Positions 17,976-26,804 of a stretch of 60,107 nt of DNA are shown one piece after another. Position 1 is the first letter of the stretch, and each line of letters begins with the position of its first letter. A program made the translations under genes and the position numbers. The notes under the pieces are model-generated. The model saw only the letters and a list, made by a program, of their open reading frames with translations. It was not told where the DNA came from and did not search any database. The stretch is from Myxococcus sp. RHSTA-1-4 (GTDB taxonomy: Bacteria; Myxococcota; Myxococcia; Myxococcales; Myxococcaceae), in the NCBI RefSeq assembly GCF_020037125.1, contig NZ_JAIQDG010000050.1, forward strand, positions 1-60,107, given 5' to 3'.

Positions 17976-18401
17976 ATGCCCTCCATGGATTCGCCCCCCT
18001 GGCACAACCCGCCCCCTCCCACGCGGGTGTTGATGATTACCGACAACACACGGCTGCGAGAGACCCTCACCCGTGGCCTGAACCGCCACAAGTTCGAGGT
18101 CCTCGCCGCCGCGAATCAGGCCGAGGCCGAGGCGCTCACCCGAGCGCCGGCGTCGCAGCCGGCGAAGGTCCACGTCCTCCTGCTGGACGTGCCCGACGGC
18201 GCCGCGTCCGTGGCGGCCCGCACGCTCAATGGCATCCTCGCCAGTGGCCTGGACGTGCCCGTGGTGGCCATTGCCGCGCCCGGAGACCATGGGGTGTTGG
18301 AGATGAGCCCCGCCACCCGGAAGGCCACGGTGCTCATCAAGCCCATCGACCTCGCGGAGCTGGCGGCGGAGCTGGCGCGGCTGGGCGGGCGGGAGCGCTG
18401 A
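17976..18401 (+). CDS. Stand-alone receiver-like domain (degenerate response regulator)
   Basis: About 141 residues form one CheY-like domain: strand 1 TRVLMITDN, strand 3 with a candidate phospho-acceptor Asp in HVLLLDVPDG, strand 4 VPVVAIAAPGD, and strand 5 with the conserved Lys in TVLIKPIDL. The acidic pair at the end of strand 1 is reduced to one Asp, and the Thr/Ser after strand 4 appears to be Ala, so phosphorylation signalling may be altered. There is no output domain. The start is uncertain (ATG 17976 or 17985, no clear ribosome binding site). The function is unknown. Confidence 0.65.
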   Translation: MPSMDSPPWHNPPPPTRVLMITDNTRLRETLTRGLNRHKFEVLAAANQAEAEALTRAPASQPAKVHVLLLDVPDGAASVAARTLNGILASGLDVPVVAIAAPGDHGVLEMSPATRKATVLIKPIDLAELAAELARLGGRER

Positions 18402-18422
18402 AGCCCCGGGCCACCTCCGCGC

Positions 18423-19325
18423 CTATCCCGCGGCGTGCGCTGGCGCTGGGGCCCTCGCGGTGGACTTGAGGAGCCTCTCCACCGCGGGGTGGCTCCGTTG
18501 CGCGCGGGTGGAGTGCAGCAGGACATTCACCTGCACCGCGTCCAGCGGGCCCGCCCAGCGCAGGCCGTGCACGCTCTGCAACGTGGCGCGCAGCTCGGCG
18601 GGGGCCGCGAGCAGTCCCACCCCACAACGGGCCAGCTCCACCATCAGCGCGCCGTCCTCGCACTCGGCCACGACTTTCGGTGAGACGTCGTGGGCGCGGA
18701 AGAACTCCGACAGCCGGTCTCTCAGCGCCGAGCCGGGCGTGGGCATCAGCATGGGCGCGCCCTGGAGGGAGCGTGGAAACTCGAAGGACTCCAGCAGCGC
18801 TGGCGCGCCGAAGAGGCCGAAGTCCACCCGGCGCAGGAACTCCCACTCCGGCGTGCCGACGGTGTTGGGACGCGGGTCGTCATCCGCCAGCACCAGGTCG
18901 AGCTCCCGTGCGGCGAGCATCGACAGCAGGATGTCCGTGGGCGCCTCGCGGCATTCGAGGAGCAGGGGGCCCGGCTGCGCGTACATGGGGCCCAGCAGGT
19001 GAGAGGCCAGGAGCTTCGAGGTCATCGGGCCGAGCCCGACTCGCAGCCGGGGCTGCGCCGCGGAGGCGCTCAGCGACTCGCACAGCTCGTGCCCCAGCCG
19101 GAAGATCTGCTCCGCGTAGTCGTGCGCCTTCCGTCCGGCCTCGGTGAGGACGAGTGTCCTGCCCCGCCGCTCGAACAGCGGCGTTCCGAGCTGCTCCTCC
19201 AGGGACTTGATTTGAGTGCTGATGGCGGGCTGCGACAGGTACAGCTCTCGGCTCGCCGCGGCGATGCTCCCGGTCCTCGCGACGGTCCAGAAGTAGAAGA
19301 GGTGGTGGTAGTTCAGCCAACGCAT
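18423..19325 (-). CDS. LysR-family transcriptional regulator, NhaR-like
   Basis: The ATG at 19325 (MRWLNYHHLFYFWTVARTGS) is the canonical NhaR-type beginning; the longer frame upstream is not protein-like. The 300-residue protein has the winged helix-turn-helix (IAAASRELYLSQPAISTQIKSLE, shown here in family order) and a LysR substrate-binding domain starting near residue 93 (PRLRVGLGPMTSKLLASHLL). NhaR proteins respond to sodium/pH in other bacteria, but no nhaA lies next to it here. It is convergent with the receiver gene, 21 bases away. Confidence 0.88.
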   Translation of the reverse strand: MRWLNYHHLFYFWTVARTGSIAAASRELYLSQPAISTQIKSLEEQLGTPLFERRGRTLVLTEAGRKAHDYAEQIFRLGHELCESLSASAAQPRLRVGLGPMTSKLLASHLLGPMYAQPGPLLLECREAPTDILLSMLAARELDLVLADDDPRPNTVGTPEWEFLRRVDFGLFGAPALLESFEFPRSLQGAPMLMPTPGSALRDRLSEFFRAHDVSPKVVAECEDGALMVELARCGVGLLAAPAELRATLQSVHGLRWAGPLDAVQVNVLLHSTRAQRSHPAVERLLKSTARAPAPAHAAG

Positions 19326-19887
19326 CGATGAATCCGTGGAGCGCGGCGATGCCAGCGCGGCGAGGGCCATTCCGAGCGGACGCGGATCCGCCGAGATGAC
19401 CGATGGGAGGCCTCGAGGCTGGGGCGGACGCATGGCCCTCGACGGGGTGGGCCGGGTTTCGCTCAGCCATCCACGAACGCCGGGGGGAACCACGGCGCTC
19501 GGATACCGCCGGACATCCTCGTCGCGAGGCGACGGACGTCCGGCTGGTCATGCATCGAAGGCGTACGACTCCCGCGGAAACATGGCGGCATTATAGCGGG
19601 GCACCCGCCACTTGCCCATCTCTCCCTGCCTGGGGGGAGCGCGTCCGAGGGGGGCAGGCGGGCGCGTCACGTCACGCCGCGAGCGCACTTGCGACGCCCA
19701 CGCCCTCCTGGACGCGGACGGGGACGCCACCGGCATGACGCTTGCTCTGGCTGCCGCCCGTCCCCTCGCCAGGAACATCTCAATACCAGTCATGAAGATG
19801 CGTCCACGACTGAACCCGCCGGACGCCCGCGCACACCAGCGCGGGCGCCCGGGCCGGGGCGCATCCTTCCGCCCCGCTACGGTTTCG
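19326..19887. other. 562-base stretch without a supported gene
   Basis: Open frames here have Arg/Pro/Ala-rich translations typical of GC-rich non-coding DNA. It holds the upstream region of the LysR gene and the downstream region of the beta-propeller gene. An 8-bp hairpin (GCCCGCGC / GCGCGGGC, 19825-19846) without a T-tract may end the propeller transcript. Confidence 0.5.
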
Positions 19888-21171
19888 TCAGGGGAAGAGC
19901 GACGCCGCGAGCTTCGCGGTGCGCGCACGCTGCGGGTGGTCGCCCACGGGGATGCGGGCCACCTCCTCCTCGGTCTCGTAGGAGATGACCGACACGGAGT
20001 CGTCACCCGCCACCGAGACATAGCAGTAGCGCCCGTCGGTGCTGCTCGTGGCCCAGTAGGTCCGCGCGCCGAGCGGGTGGATGCGGTAGTGGAACGTCTC
20101 GCGCGAGACGATGGCCGCGTAGTTGGACATCGTGCCCGCCACGCAGAGCTTCGTCCCATCGCCGCTCATCGCGAGTCCGTGGTGGGCGGAGTCAAGGAGG
20201 TACTGGTCCCGGCGCAGCGCCTGCGTCTCCGGGGAGACGGGCAGGTGGGCAATCCGCGTCACGCGATCCGCCTCCAGGTCGTACTCCACGAAGCCGTGGA
20301 AGAACGACACCTGGAAGTAGAGGAACCGCTCATCGGGAGACAGCGCCATCGGCCGGACCGCCGCGCTCATGTCGGGCATCCCGATCTCGGCGAGCTTCTG
20401 GCGCATGTTCATCTTCCGGAGGACCTGCAGCGTGCGTGCATCCACGATTTGGAAGATGCGCTCACCCTTGGTGCCGTCCATATCCGGGGTATCGAGCGCC
20501 GTGTAGACGGTGCCGATGCTGGCATGGAAGATCTTGCTGCCGTCCCGGGAGTAGTTGTTCTCGTGCGGGTTGTCCCCCGAGGGGAAGGAGCCGACGATGC
20601 TCCCGGTCGCGGTGTCGATGATGTGCGCGCGATTCGCCGTCGATGCCGAGACGGCGAGCCGGGTGCCATCCGGCGAGATGGCCATATGGTCGGCGCGATT
20701 TCCGTCGACCCGCGTCCGCCAGCGGATCTTGCCGGTGCTCAGGTTGATGGCAACGACGTCCGCGAAGCTTGGCCGCGAGACGTAGATGACCTGCCCGTCG
20801 TTCGAGGCGAACACGTCATCCACGAACTGATCGTGGCCCTCGCCCACCTGCTCGCGGATGAACAGGAAGTACGTCAGGCGCACCGGGTCGAACGTGATTT
20901 CCAGCATCCGCTCGCTACGGTCCGGAATCACGTTGATGCGGCTCAGCCGCTGGTAGGTCTGCACGTCGATGACGTCGACGGTGCCATCCCAGTTGTTGCC
21001 GACCAGCAGGACGTCGCGCTTCCCGGTGGCGGCGGTGGCCACGCCGGTCGTCGGCGTGATGGTGGCAAGAGGAGGGGCGGCGCTGGCCTCCGGGCTGAAT
21101 GCCAGGAACGCGGTGACCAGCGCGGAGAGGAGGGAGACTCTGGGGGGAGCTGCTTCGTGGGTTCTTTTCAT
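19888..21171 (-). CDS. Secreted YncE/YVTN-type beta-propeller protein
   Basis: The 427-residue protein has a clear signal peptide (MKRTHEAAPPRVSLLSALVTAFL, cleavage after ASA about residue 31). Repeated blades of about 45 residues follow, with motifs such as NWDGTVDVIDVQTYQRL, VIYVSRPSFADVVAINLSTG, MAISPDGTRLAVSAS and YCYVSVAGDDSVSVISYET. This is the YVTN/YncE seven-bladed propeller type, periplasmic or outer surface. Propellers of this group bind ligands, DNA or partner proteins; no catalytic residues are evident. It lies 198 bases downstream of the Lnt-like gene on the same strand, with an A/T-rich promoter-like gap, so it is probably a separate transcript. Confidence 0.85.
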   Translation of the reverse strand: MKRTHEAAPPRVSLLSALVTAFLAFSPEASAAPPLATITPTTGVATAATGKRDVLLVGNNWDGTVDVIDVQTYQRLSRINVIPDRSERMLEITFDPVRLTYFLFIREQVGEGHDQFVDDVFASNDGQVIYVSRPSFADVVAINLSTGKIRWRTRVDGNRADHMAISPDGTRLAVSASTANRAHIIDTATGSIVGSFPSGDNPHENNYSRDGSKIFHASIGTVYTALDTPDMDGTKGERIFQIVDARTLQVLRKMNMRQKLAEIGMPDMSAAVRPMALSPDERFLYFQVSFFHGFVEYDLEADRVTRIAHLPVSPETQALRRDQYLLDSAHHGLAMSGDGTKLCVAGTMSNYAAIVSRETFHYRIHPLGARTYWATSSTDGRYCYVSVAGDDSVSVISYETEEEVARIPVGDHPQRARTAKLAASLFP

Positions 21172-21254
21172 TGCGGGGCCTCATCGAGCTGTCGCTCCCC
21201 GGGAGGCACGGCAACCGTGCCCCGCTCGGGCGCGAACAGCCGGGAGAGAGCATG

Positions 21255-21312
21255 AAACATCCAGAACTCCACATAAAACCTGTTAAACATGATTTAGTTG
21301 AAATATTGACGC
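21255..21312 (-). promoter_or_regulatory. A/T-rich upstream region of the beta-propeller gene
   Basis: A markedly A/T-rich island (for example TTTAACAGGTTTTATG on the minus strand) lies about 85-140 bases before the propeller start. It is the only such patch nearby and probably contains the promoter, but no clean -35/-10 pair could be fixed. Confidence 0.35.
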
Positions 21313-21369
21313 AGCGAGGTCCTCCCGGGTGGACGGGCCGCCGCACGGCATCGCTCTCGACGACGTGGC

Positions 21370-22821
21370 TCAGGGACGCTGGGTGAGCAGACGGCGCCAG
21401 CGGCTGTACGGCGTCGCCGCGGGCTGGGGAGTCACTCGCGCGTGGTGCAGCGTGGCCGAGCCCGTTTCCGCCGTCGTGCCGCTCCAGCCGCTCGAGTCTG
21501 GCTCGAACGAGCCGCTGTATCCCTCCGTCACCGCGCGCACCAGCGGCAGGCCATACTCCCGCGCGCGCGCCACGCCCATCGCCAGCGTCATCCGGTGGAG
21601 GAGCCTCCGGCGGAACCAGTGCTCGTTGCCGATATTGAGCAGCACCTGGGGGCGCTCGTCGGGTTCCACCAGTTCGGTGAAGGCGACCTCGTAGCAGAGC
21701 AGCGGACGCAGGGCCACGCCGCCCACCGCGAAGGCCCGCTGGGGGCTCTGCCACGCGCTCACGTTCGTCTTCAGCGTGTTGAGCTCGAGCACGGCGAACA
21801 GCTGGCGCAACGGCTGACTCGGGACATACTCGGAGAAGGGAACGAGCTTCTGCTTGTAGTAGACGGGCTGACCGCCGCGCAGCTCGACGAGGGCGTTGTA
21901 GCGCCCCGCCGCTGGCGCCGGGAGCAGCGCGCCCGCGAAGACAGGAGCGCCCCGCGGGCCGAGCACCTCGGCGAGCGCCCGGAGGTTCATGCCACCGTCG
22001 CGGATGACGGACTCCGGCCAGACGACCCAGTCCGCTCGGGCCTCACGGGTGGCCGCCACGTACCGGGACAGCAGTGAGAGGTCATCCCGTACGCTGTCTC
22101 CTGTCTCGGCCAGGGGGAGGGTGATGGTGGCAATCGTGACGGGGCGCGGCTCCGTGGGGGCTGCCCAGCGCGCGGGGAGCAGGAGGCCCAGGCAGAGCAC
22201 CACCGCCGCCATCCCTCCCATGGGAGCCGCCCGGGGAGTCTGGCCCCAGCCCCCGAGGCCCGCCGCGACACACAGCGGAAGCAGCCCCGCCCCCTGCGCG
22301 CCGAGAATCCCCAACCAGCGTCCGAGCGGCCCGAGCGCCAGCCAGTACCCGTAGTGCAACCAGGGGAAGCCGAGCCACGCGTCATGGATGAGCGCCTGGG
22401 TGAGCACCAGTCCCGGTGCATGGAGCAGCGGGAGCCAGGGCGACAGGGCACTCCGGGACAGCCGGCCCGCTGCCCACCCCCACAGTGCGTACGGCAGCGA
22501 AATCAGCAGCAGGAAGCCGCCCACCACCGCGCCGCCGGCGATGCGCTCGCCGGGCGTCAGCACCTGGAGGACGTCCGTCAGCCAGTAGAGGGTGCTCGCC
22601 GCCAGTGTCCCTCCGAACACCGCGCCCGCGCGGAGCCCCACTCGTGGCGTGGGGCTCCGCGCCAGCGCACGGAAGTGACAGGCGAAGCCGGCGACGAGCC
22701 CGAGCACGTTGACGGGAAACACCAGCAGCAGGTGCGCGGAGGCGCCCACCCCCAGTCCTCCCGCGCCGGCCCACGCGGCCACCTTCCACGGCTCGGGCAG
22801 CGCGCGCCAGCGAGTGCTCAC
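21370..22821 (-). CDS. lnt: Apolipoprotein N-acyltransferase (Lnt) paralogue
   Basis: The start is the GTG at 22821, five bases after the upstream stop; a longer frame would overlap the preceding gene. The 483-residue protein has about six N-terminal membrane helices, then a nitrilase-fold domain with the Lnt triad: Glu in VVWPESV, Lys in YYKQKLVPFSEYVPS and Cys in PLLCYEVAF. It acylates the N-terminal Cys of lipoproteins in the inner membrane. The usual SNDAWF loop reads NIGNEHWF, so it is a divergent member. Its place in an operon with a secreted phosphodiesterase and a foldase suggests a dedicated role and not the housekeeping copy. Confidence 0.85.
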   Translation of the reverse strand: MSTRWRALPEPWKVAAWAGAGGLGVGASAHLLLVFPVNVLGLVAGFACHFRALARSPTPRVGLRAGAVFGGTLAASTLYWLTDVLQVLTPGERIAGGAVVGGFLLLISLPYALWGWAAGRLSRSALSPWLPLLHAPGLVLTQALIHDAWLGFPWLHYGYWLALGPLGRWLGILGAQGAGLLPLCVAAGLGGWGQTPRAAPMGGMAAVVLCLGLLLPARWAAPTEPRPVTIATITLPLAETGDSVRDDLSLLSRYVAATREARADWVVWPESVIRDGGMNLRALAEVLGPRGAPVFAGALLPAPAAGRYNALVELRGGQPVYYKQKLVPFSEYVPSQPLRQLFAVLELNTLKTNVSAWQSPQRAFAVGGVALRPLLCYEVAFTELVEPDERPQVLLNIGNEHWFRRRLLHRMTLAMGVARAREYGLPLVRAVTEGYSGSFEPDSSGWSGTTAETGSATLHHARVTPQPAATPYSRWRRLLTQRP

Positions 22822-22826
22822 CGCGG

Positions 22827-24005
22827 TCAGCAACCGGGCTTCACCTTCACCCAGCGCCCGTAATGGTCCGAGTGCGTGTAGTAGGGCCAGAGCCGCTGGG
22901 TGCCATCCAGCGTCTTCCACGCGGGCGCCCAGCCGCTATACCCGATGACCGACGCCGCGCAGGTGCCGAACGCGGCTGGACTGCCCAGCAGCACGGTGTC
23001 CAGATCCGCCTTGATGCCCGAGGCCATGCCGTTGGGGCCCGTGTCCACCGAGCTCCCCACCCAGCAGGACTGGAAGCCCGCCGTCTCATGGGCCCCCATC
23101 ACCGCCCCCGCCTGCCGGTAGGCATACGGCTCCGAGAAGGAGCTGTCCGCGAGCGCCTGCACCAGGAGCTGGTGCCCCTTGGTGGCCGCCGCGGTGCTGT
23201 TGAAGTCCGCGTTGAAGTCTCCGCCGAAGAGCACGGCCGCCGGCGGGTAGCTGGCCCGGTTCGCGCTCACCTGCGCACGGATGTAGGCCAGCGACTGCTT
23301 CATATTGGAGATGCGCGAGCTGTCCGACGCCGAGTCCCCGTCCAGGTGGCTGTTGTACCCGTACGTGAAGTGCGTGGTGAACACGTAGTAGTACCGGCCT
23401 CCCTTGGCGAGGATGGCGCCCCAGACGCCCTTCTCCTTGTGCACGTCCGGGCCGTTCACGTCCGTGAAGGCCTGGAAGCCCAGCGCCTTCACCAGCGTCG
23501 TCCCGCTCTTGTAGAAGAGCACCAGCCCGCTGCAGTCGTTCTCGATGGCGCCATCCAGCGTGTCACCACAGTAGTAGCCGCTCGGCGTCGCCATGCTGTA
23601 GCCGCGCGCCGCCAGGTCCGCCTTGGGCCCGTCCTGGATGATGTCGTCGTAGTCCCAGGCCTCCTGGAGCACGAGCACGTCGGCGCACTTCGTCACCTTG
23701 CCCAGGCTCTGCTCCATCTCGTCACCGAAGTCGGTCACGAACGGGACGTTGTGGAAGATGTTGTAGGTGGCCATCGAGAACGCGCCGCTGTCGTCGCAGG
23801 TCTCGTTGAGCTGCCACGAGCGCGTGAGCGACGGGTTGAAGTAGTCCGCCTCGCTCACGGCGTCGAACCAGGACTTGGGGTGGCTCGCGTAATTGGCATC
23901 GAACGTGGGTGTCGATTCCGCCCGGGCGACGCCGGTCAGGGCCAGCGCCAGCACTCCGGCGGAGAGGGGGAAACAGCGTCGCACGAGCCGGTGGAGCTCC
24001 ATCAC
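22827..24005 (-). CDS. Secreted sphingomyelinase-like endonuclease/exonuclease/phosphatase-family hydrolase
   Basis: The 392-residue protein has a signal peptide (cleavage about VARA, residue 29). A DNase-I-like fold follows with the metal and catalytic set of bacterial neutral sphingomyelinases: YNIFHN, VLVLQEAWD (metal Glu), TTHFTYGY, FGGDFNADF and C-terminal YTHSDHYG. Cys residues at LNETCDDSG, YYCGD, NDCSG, SCWVG and GTCAAS suggest disulfides, as expected for an exported enzyme. It probably cleaves phospholipid or sphingolipid headgroups, perhaps in predation, but the substrate is inferred. It starts 23 bases after the lipase-chaperone-like gene. Confidence 0.83.
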   Translation of the reverse strand: MMELHRLVRRCFPLSAGVLALALTGVARAESTPTFDANYASHPKSWFDAVSEADYFNPSLTRSWQLNETCDDSGAFSMATYNIFHNVPFVTDFGDEMEQSLGKVTKCADVLVLQEAWDYDDIIQDGPKADLAARGYSMATPSGYYCGDTLDGAIENDCSGLVLFYKSGTTLVKALGFQAFTDVNGPDVHKEKGVWGAILAKGGRYYYVFTTHFTYGYNSHLDGDSASDSSRISNMKQSLAYIRAQVSANRASYPPAAVLFGGDFNADFNSTAAATKGHQLLVQALADSSFSEPYAYRQAGAVMGAHETAGFQSCWVGSSVDTGPNGMASGIKADLDTVLLGSPAAFGTCAASVIGYSGWAPAWKTLDGTQRLWPYYTHSDHYGRWVKVKPGC

Positions 24006-24028
24006 GGCCTCCTGTCTTCAGTGGGGGA

Positions 24029-25141
24029 TTACCGCAGGTGGTACTTCTCGAAGAGACGTTGATCGATTTCAGGCAGGCGCTCGCGGAGCTGCGCCTCGGT
24101 GAGCCCCTCGCCGCGCAGCTTCTCCAGGAGCTGCTCCCGCTCCGCGTTGAAGGCGCTCAGGCGCTCGGCAAGCTCCTGCTGCTCATGCCGGAACGCCAGC
24201 TCCCGCGAGGCCACCTCCGGCCCGGCATGGCGCTCCAGCACCGCGCGACGTGCTTCCTCGTCCAACGGACCGGAGGCCTCGCGCAGCCGCAGCTCCTGCC
24301 GGGCCAGCTCCAGCGGCTCCATCACGTCCGCGAGCCGCACGCCATGCTCGCGCTCGATGCGCTGGAGCCCGGCCCGCCAGGTGGCCACGTTCTGTTCGAC
24401 GGAGGCGCCAGGGGCGCGAAGGAGCGCGTCCACCTGGGACGGCAGCAGGAGCACGTCATCCGAGAGCCCGAAGAGCCGGGCATCCAGCTCCGGGCCGAGG
24501 ATGTGCCGGCGCGCCTCCCGGAAGCGCTCGACAGCGGCGCGAAAGCCGCTCTCGCTCGAGGAGGAGGCCTCTCGCACGACGAGCTGCTCGTACGCGGCGT
24601 CCACCTGCTCCAGCAGGCTCCAGAGCCGCGCGGGGGTGAGGTCTTCCGGCAGGGCGAGGCCCTCCCGGAGCGAGGCGAACAGCAGGCCCCGGCACAGCTC
24701 GGCTCCGCTGGAGCCCTCGAGCCCCAGCGAGTGCTTCCAGGTCTGGAGCTCCTCGGCGTGCTGCTCCATGAGCCCGCAGCGCCGGTCGAGGAGGCTCTGA
24801 AGGATGCGGCCTGGAGCCAGGGAGAAGTCCCCCTGGGCGGAGGCGCGGCGCCAGGCCCGCTCCAGGGAGTGGCGGACCCGCGCCAGCAGGAGCTGTGCCT
24901 GGATTTCCCGCGCCTCGGGCAGCGAGGAGGCCATGACGGCTCGCGGCTGCCGCGGCACGGCCCCCGCCGGGCCAGGGCTCGCCCGCGCTCCGGCGCTCTC
25001 CTCCGTTACCCGGGTCGAGCCAGGTCCGGGCGCGGACTCCACGGGAGCGGCGCTCCCGCGGTACGCCCAGAGCGCCCCGACGGCGAGCACCGTGCAGGCC
25101 AGGAGCCCCCAGGCTCGCCATGAACCAAACCGCTTTCCCAT
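24029..25141 (-). CDS. Lipase-chaperone (LifO/Lif)-like membrane-anchored foldase
   Basis: The 370-residue protein has an N-terminal anchor (WRAWGLLACTVLAVGALWAY), an Ala/Pro/Gly/Ser-rich linker (about 30-75), and a long all-helical body rich in Arg/Glu/Leu. The segment FREARRHILGPELDARLFGLSDDVLLL resembles the helical repeat of lipase-specific foldases. Such foldases sit in the inner membrane and fold one secreted lipase each. No lipase gene is adjacent; the next gene encodes a secreted sphingomyelinase-like enzyme, which may be the client. The family assignment rests on architecture and short motifs, so it is moderately sure. Confidence 0.65.
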   Translation of the reverse strand: MGKRFGSWRAWGLLACTVLAVGALWAYRGSAAPVESAPGPGSTRVTEESAGARASPGPAGAVPRQPRAVMASSLPEAREIQAQLLLARVRHSLERAWRRASAQGDFSLAPGRILQSLLDRRCGLMEQHAEELQTWKHSLGLEGSSGAELCRGLLFASLREGLALPEDLTPARLWSLLEQVDAAYEQLVVREASSSSESGFRAAVERFREARRHILGPELDARLFGLSDDVLLLPSQVDALLRAPGASVEQNVATWRAGLQRIEREHGVRLADVMEPLELARQELRLREASGPLDEEARRAVLERHAGPEVASRELAFRHEQQELAERLSAFNAEREQLLEKLRGEGLTEAQLRERLPEIDQRLFEKYHLR

Positions 25142-25186
25142 GAAAAGCCATTTTTAGTGTTTCTCACTCCGAGTGCCAATGCGGAA

Positions 25187-25200
25187 GAGCCGAGGGGCTC
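25187..25200 (-). terminator. Weak hairpin after the DUF4440-like gene
   Basis: A 5-bp GC-rich stem (GAGCC / GGCTC, 4-base loop) is followed by TTCC on the minus strand, between the stop of the gene at 25221 and the start of the foldase gene. Support is low. Confidence 0.25.
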
Positions 25201-25220
25201 GGCCGGCCGGCAAACAGGAG

Positions 25221-25673
25221 TCAGCCGCGGGCGATCGCCGCGGCTTGCTCCAGGCTCATGCCATGGACCAGCGGGTCGGCATGACGATGCACCAACCGCC
25301 ACTCGGCTCCATCACGGCGATAGACCAGAGTCACGCGCAACGACCAGTCCTGGTCCGGCAGACCGCCGACCTCGCCATGCTGCCGTTCAATCACCACCAG
25401 AACCACCATGTCGCCAGACGCGTATGACTGCACCAGCTCCAGAGCCGCCTCGCCGGCCTGAAAGTAGCGCTCCATGGCTTCCAGTCGCTCGCTCGATGCG
25501 TCGAAGCCGCGCGTCGGCTCTCCGCCGAACGGTGCCATGAGCGTGTAGTCGTCCGCGTGCGTAATGAGCGAGAGGTATCTGCGCATATCCCCGCGCATGA
25601 AGGCCGAGGCGGCTTCCGCGGTGCGCCGAATGAGCTCGGCAAGTTCCTCGTCGGTCACGTTTCCATGCGCCAT
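25221..25673 (-). CDS. NTF2-like (SnoaL/DUF4440-type) protein
   Basis: The ATG at 25673 has CAGGAGGAT upstream. The 150-residue cytosolic protein has a cystatin-like NTF2 fold pattern: an N-terminal helix (EELAELIRRTAEAASAFMRGDMRRYLSL), DDYTLMAPFGGEPTRGF, then a curved sheet ending in VTLVYRRDGAEWRLVHRHADPLV. Members are ketosteroid-isomerase-like, often small enzymes, polyketide cyclases or unknown. It stands alone between the foldase operon and a divergent lipoprotein gene. Confidence 0.8.
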   Translation of the reverse strand: MAHGNVTDEELAELIRRTAEAASAFMRGDMRRYLSLITHADDYTLMAPFGGEPTRGFDASSERLEAMERYFQAGEAALELVQSYASGDMVVLVVIERQHGEVGGLPDQDWSLRVTLVYRRDGAEWRLVHRHADPLVHGMSLEQAAAIARG

Positions 25674-25857
25674 GGTCGCATCCTCCTGATGGTGCCCCAC
25701 TCGACGCCCTGGACACTGAAACTGCAAGTGCGGACTGTCTCACTCACGTTGGCGGCGAGGGAGCGATGTCGCGGCGCTCGCTCCGTGGGCGCGGCATCCA
25801 GCGGCTCCCTTCGGGCCGGCATGTGACAATGGCCCTTGGCGATGGCAGGATCGTCGC

Positions 25858-26244
25858 ATGTCAAGAATGTTATCAATAGCTGTTGTCGCCACCATGCTCA
25901 TGGCCTGCGACAGCACCGTGGATTGTCCGGACAAGGCCGGCTACAACGCTTGTGGCTATTGCGGTGAGGACAGGCTGACGAGCAGCAACCCGCACGCCGG
26001 CATGTGCACCTATTGCGCCGGCGTTTGTGGAGGAGACCCCTGCAATCCCGTCTGCGGTAATGGGGGCGGCAGCTGCGACTCCTCGTGGGTCTCCTCCTGC
26101 GGTAAGACAACCAATGGAGTCCAGTTCGTCGGAGCGCCTCATCCCAAGGCGTGCGGCGACTGCCCGGCTGGGACCTACGATTCCGGTGACGACAACGTCA
26201 CGGCAGGTGGGCCCTACAACATCTGCACCTGCAACGGCTTCTAG
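25858..26244 (+). CDS. Small cysteine-rich lipoprotein
   Basis: The 128-residue protein has a signal peptide with lipobox (ATMLMAC, Cys17) followed by Asp at +2. The mature part contains about 14 Cys, many in short CxxC/CxxxC spacings (NACGYCGED, MCTYCAGVC, DPCNPVC, ACGDCPAG, ICTCNG), and is rich in Gly/Asn. It is probably a disulfide-stapled surface protein of no known family. Its base composition is less GC-rich than the surroundings, suggesting recent acquisition. The Asp at +2 would predict inner-membrane retention in E. coli, but sorting rules differ in myxobacteria. Confidence 0.7.
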   Translation: MSRMLSIAVVATMLMACDSTVDCPDKAGYNACGYCGEDRLTSSNPHAGMCTYCAGVCGGDPCNPVCGNGGGSCDSSWVSSCGKTTNGVQFVGAPHPKACGDCPAGTYDSGDDNVTAGGPYNICTCNGF

Positions 26245-26285
26245 CCAATCATCACGATTGCCATCGCCGGAGATCCGCTGAAGCG

Positions 26286-26729
26286 TCAACGTGCGAAGCG
26301 TTCTTGGAACCTCCGGTATTCAAAAGGCAACTCTGAGATGGAGGCGCCGAACCATGCGCGCGCCATGAGGAGAACCAGATCGACGTGGCAGTGCTGACCG
26401 CGGTCGCAGCGGCAGATCAGGATGACATCCTGGCTCTCCGAGAGCTCCGCAAGTCGAGCCAGGTTCTCCTTGCCCTCGTCCGAAAGGTCAAAGCGCTCCT
26501 CGTAGCGGACGTTCTCGAAGGCCTTCTCGTGGTCGTCATACTGGACGCAAAGCTTTCGATATTCGGCGAAGAGGTTCGCTTCGGGGGAGAGGCAGCGCAG
26601 GTACTCGTCGATTTTGGCCTTGGACAGGAAGCGCGGGTAGAGCTGCATCGCCACGACCAGATGCCGCTGGCCAGGAGCCCGGCTGATGGTTCCGTTCGTG
26701 ACTTCGGCCAATGAGGCTCTCTTGAGCAT
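26286..26729 (-). CDS. DUF488-family protein
   Basis: The ATG at 26729 (MLKRASLAEV) has CAGGAACC upstream. The 147-residue protein contains the DUF488 pattern: an early strand with YPRFLSKAKIDEYL, the middle acidic segment, and the cysteine site VILICRCDRGQHCHVDLVL near the C-terminus, reminiscent of a phosphatase-like loop with a Cys-rich variant. It is cytosolic with unknown biochemical function. It is convergent with the Cys-rich lipoprotein and has lower GC than average. Confidence 0.78.
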   Translation of the reverse strand: MLKRASLAEVTNGTISRAPGQRHLVVAMQLYPRFLSKAKIDEYLRCLSPEANLFAEYRKLCVQYDDHEKAFENVRYEERFDLSDEGKENLARLAELSESQDVILICRCDRGQHCHVDLVLLMARAWFGASISELPFEYRRFQERFAR

Positions 26730-26804
26730 GGTTCCTGCTGTCCTGGCAGCAGCCACGCCTGAGAGTCAACCGGGCAATCCTGACGTGCGCGGCATCAGGG
26801 CCTT

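Noticed and set aside
19612..21255. 547-codon plus-strand open frame
   Set aside because: It is antisense to the beta-propeller gene, whose signal peptide and blade motifs are unmistakable.
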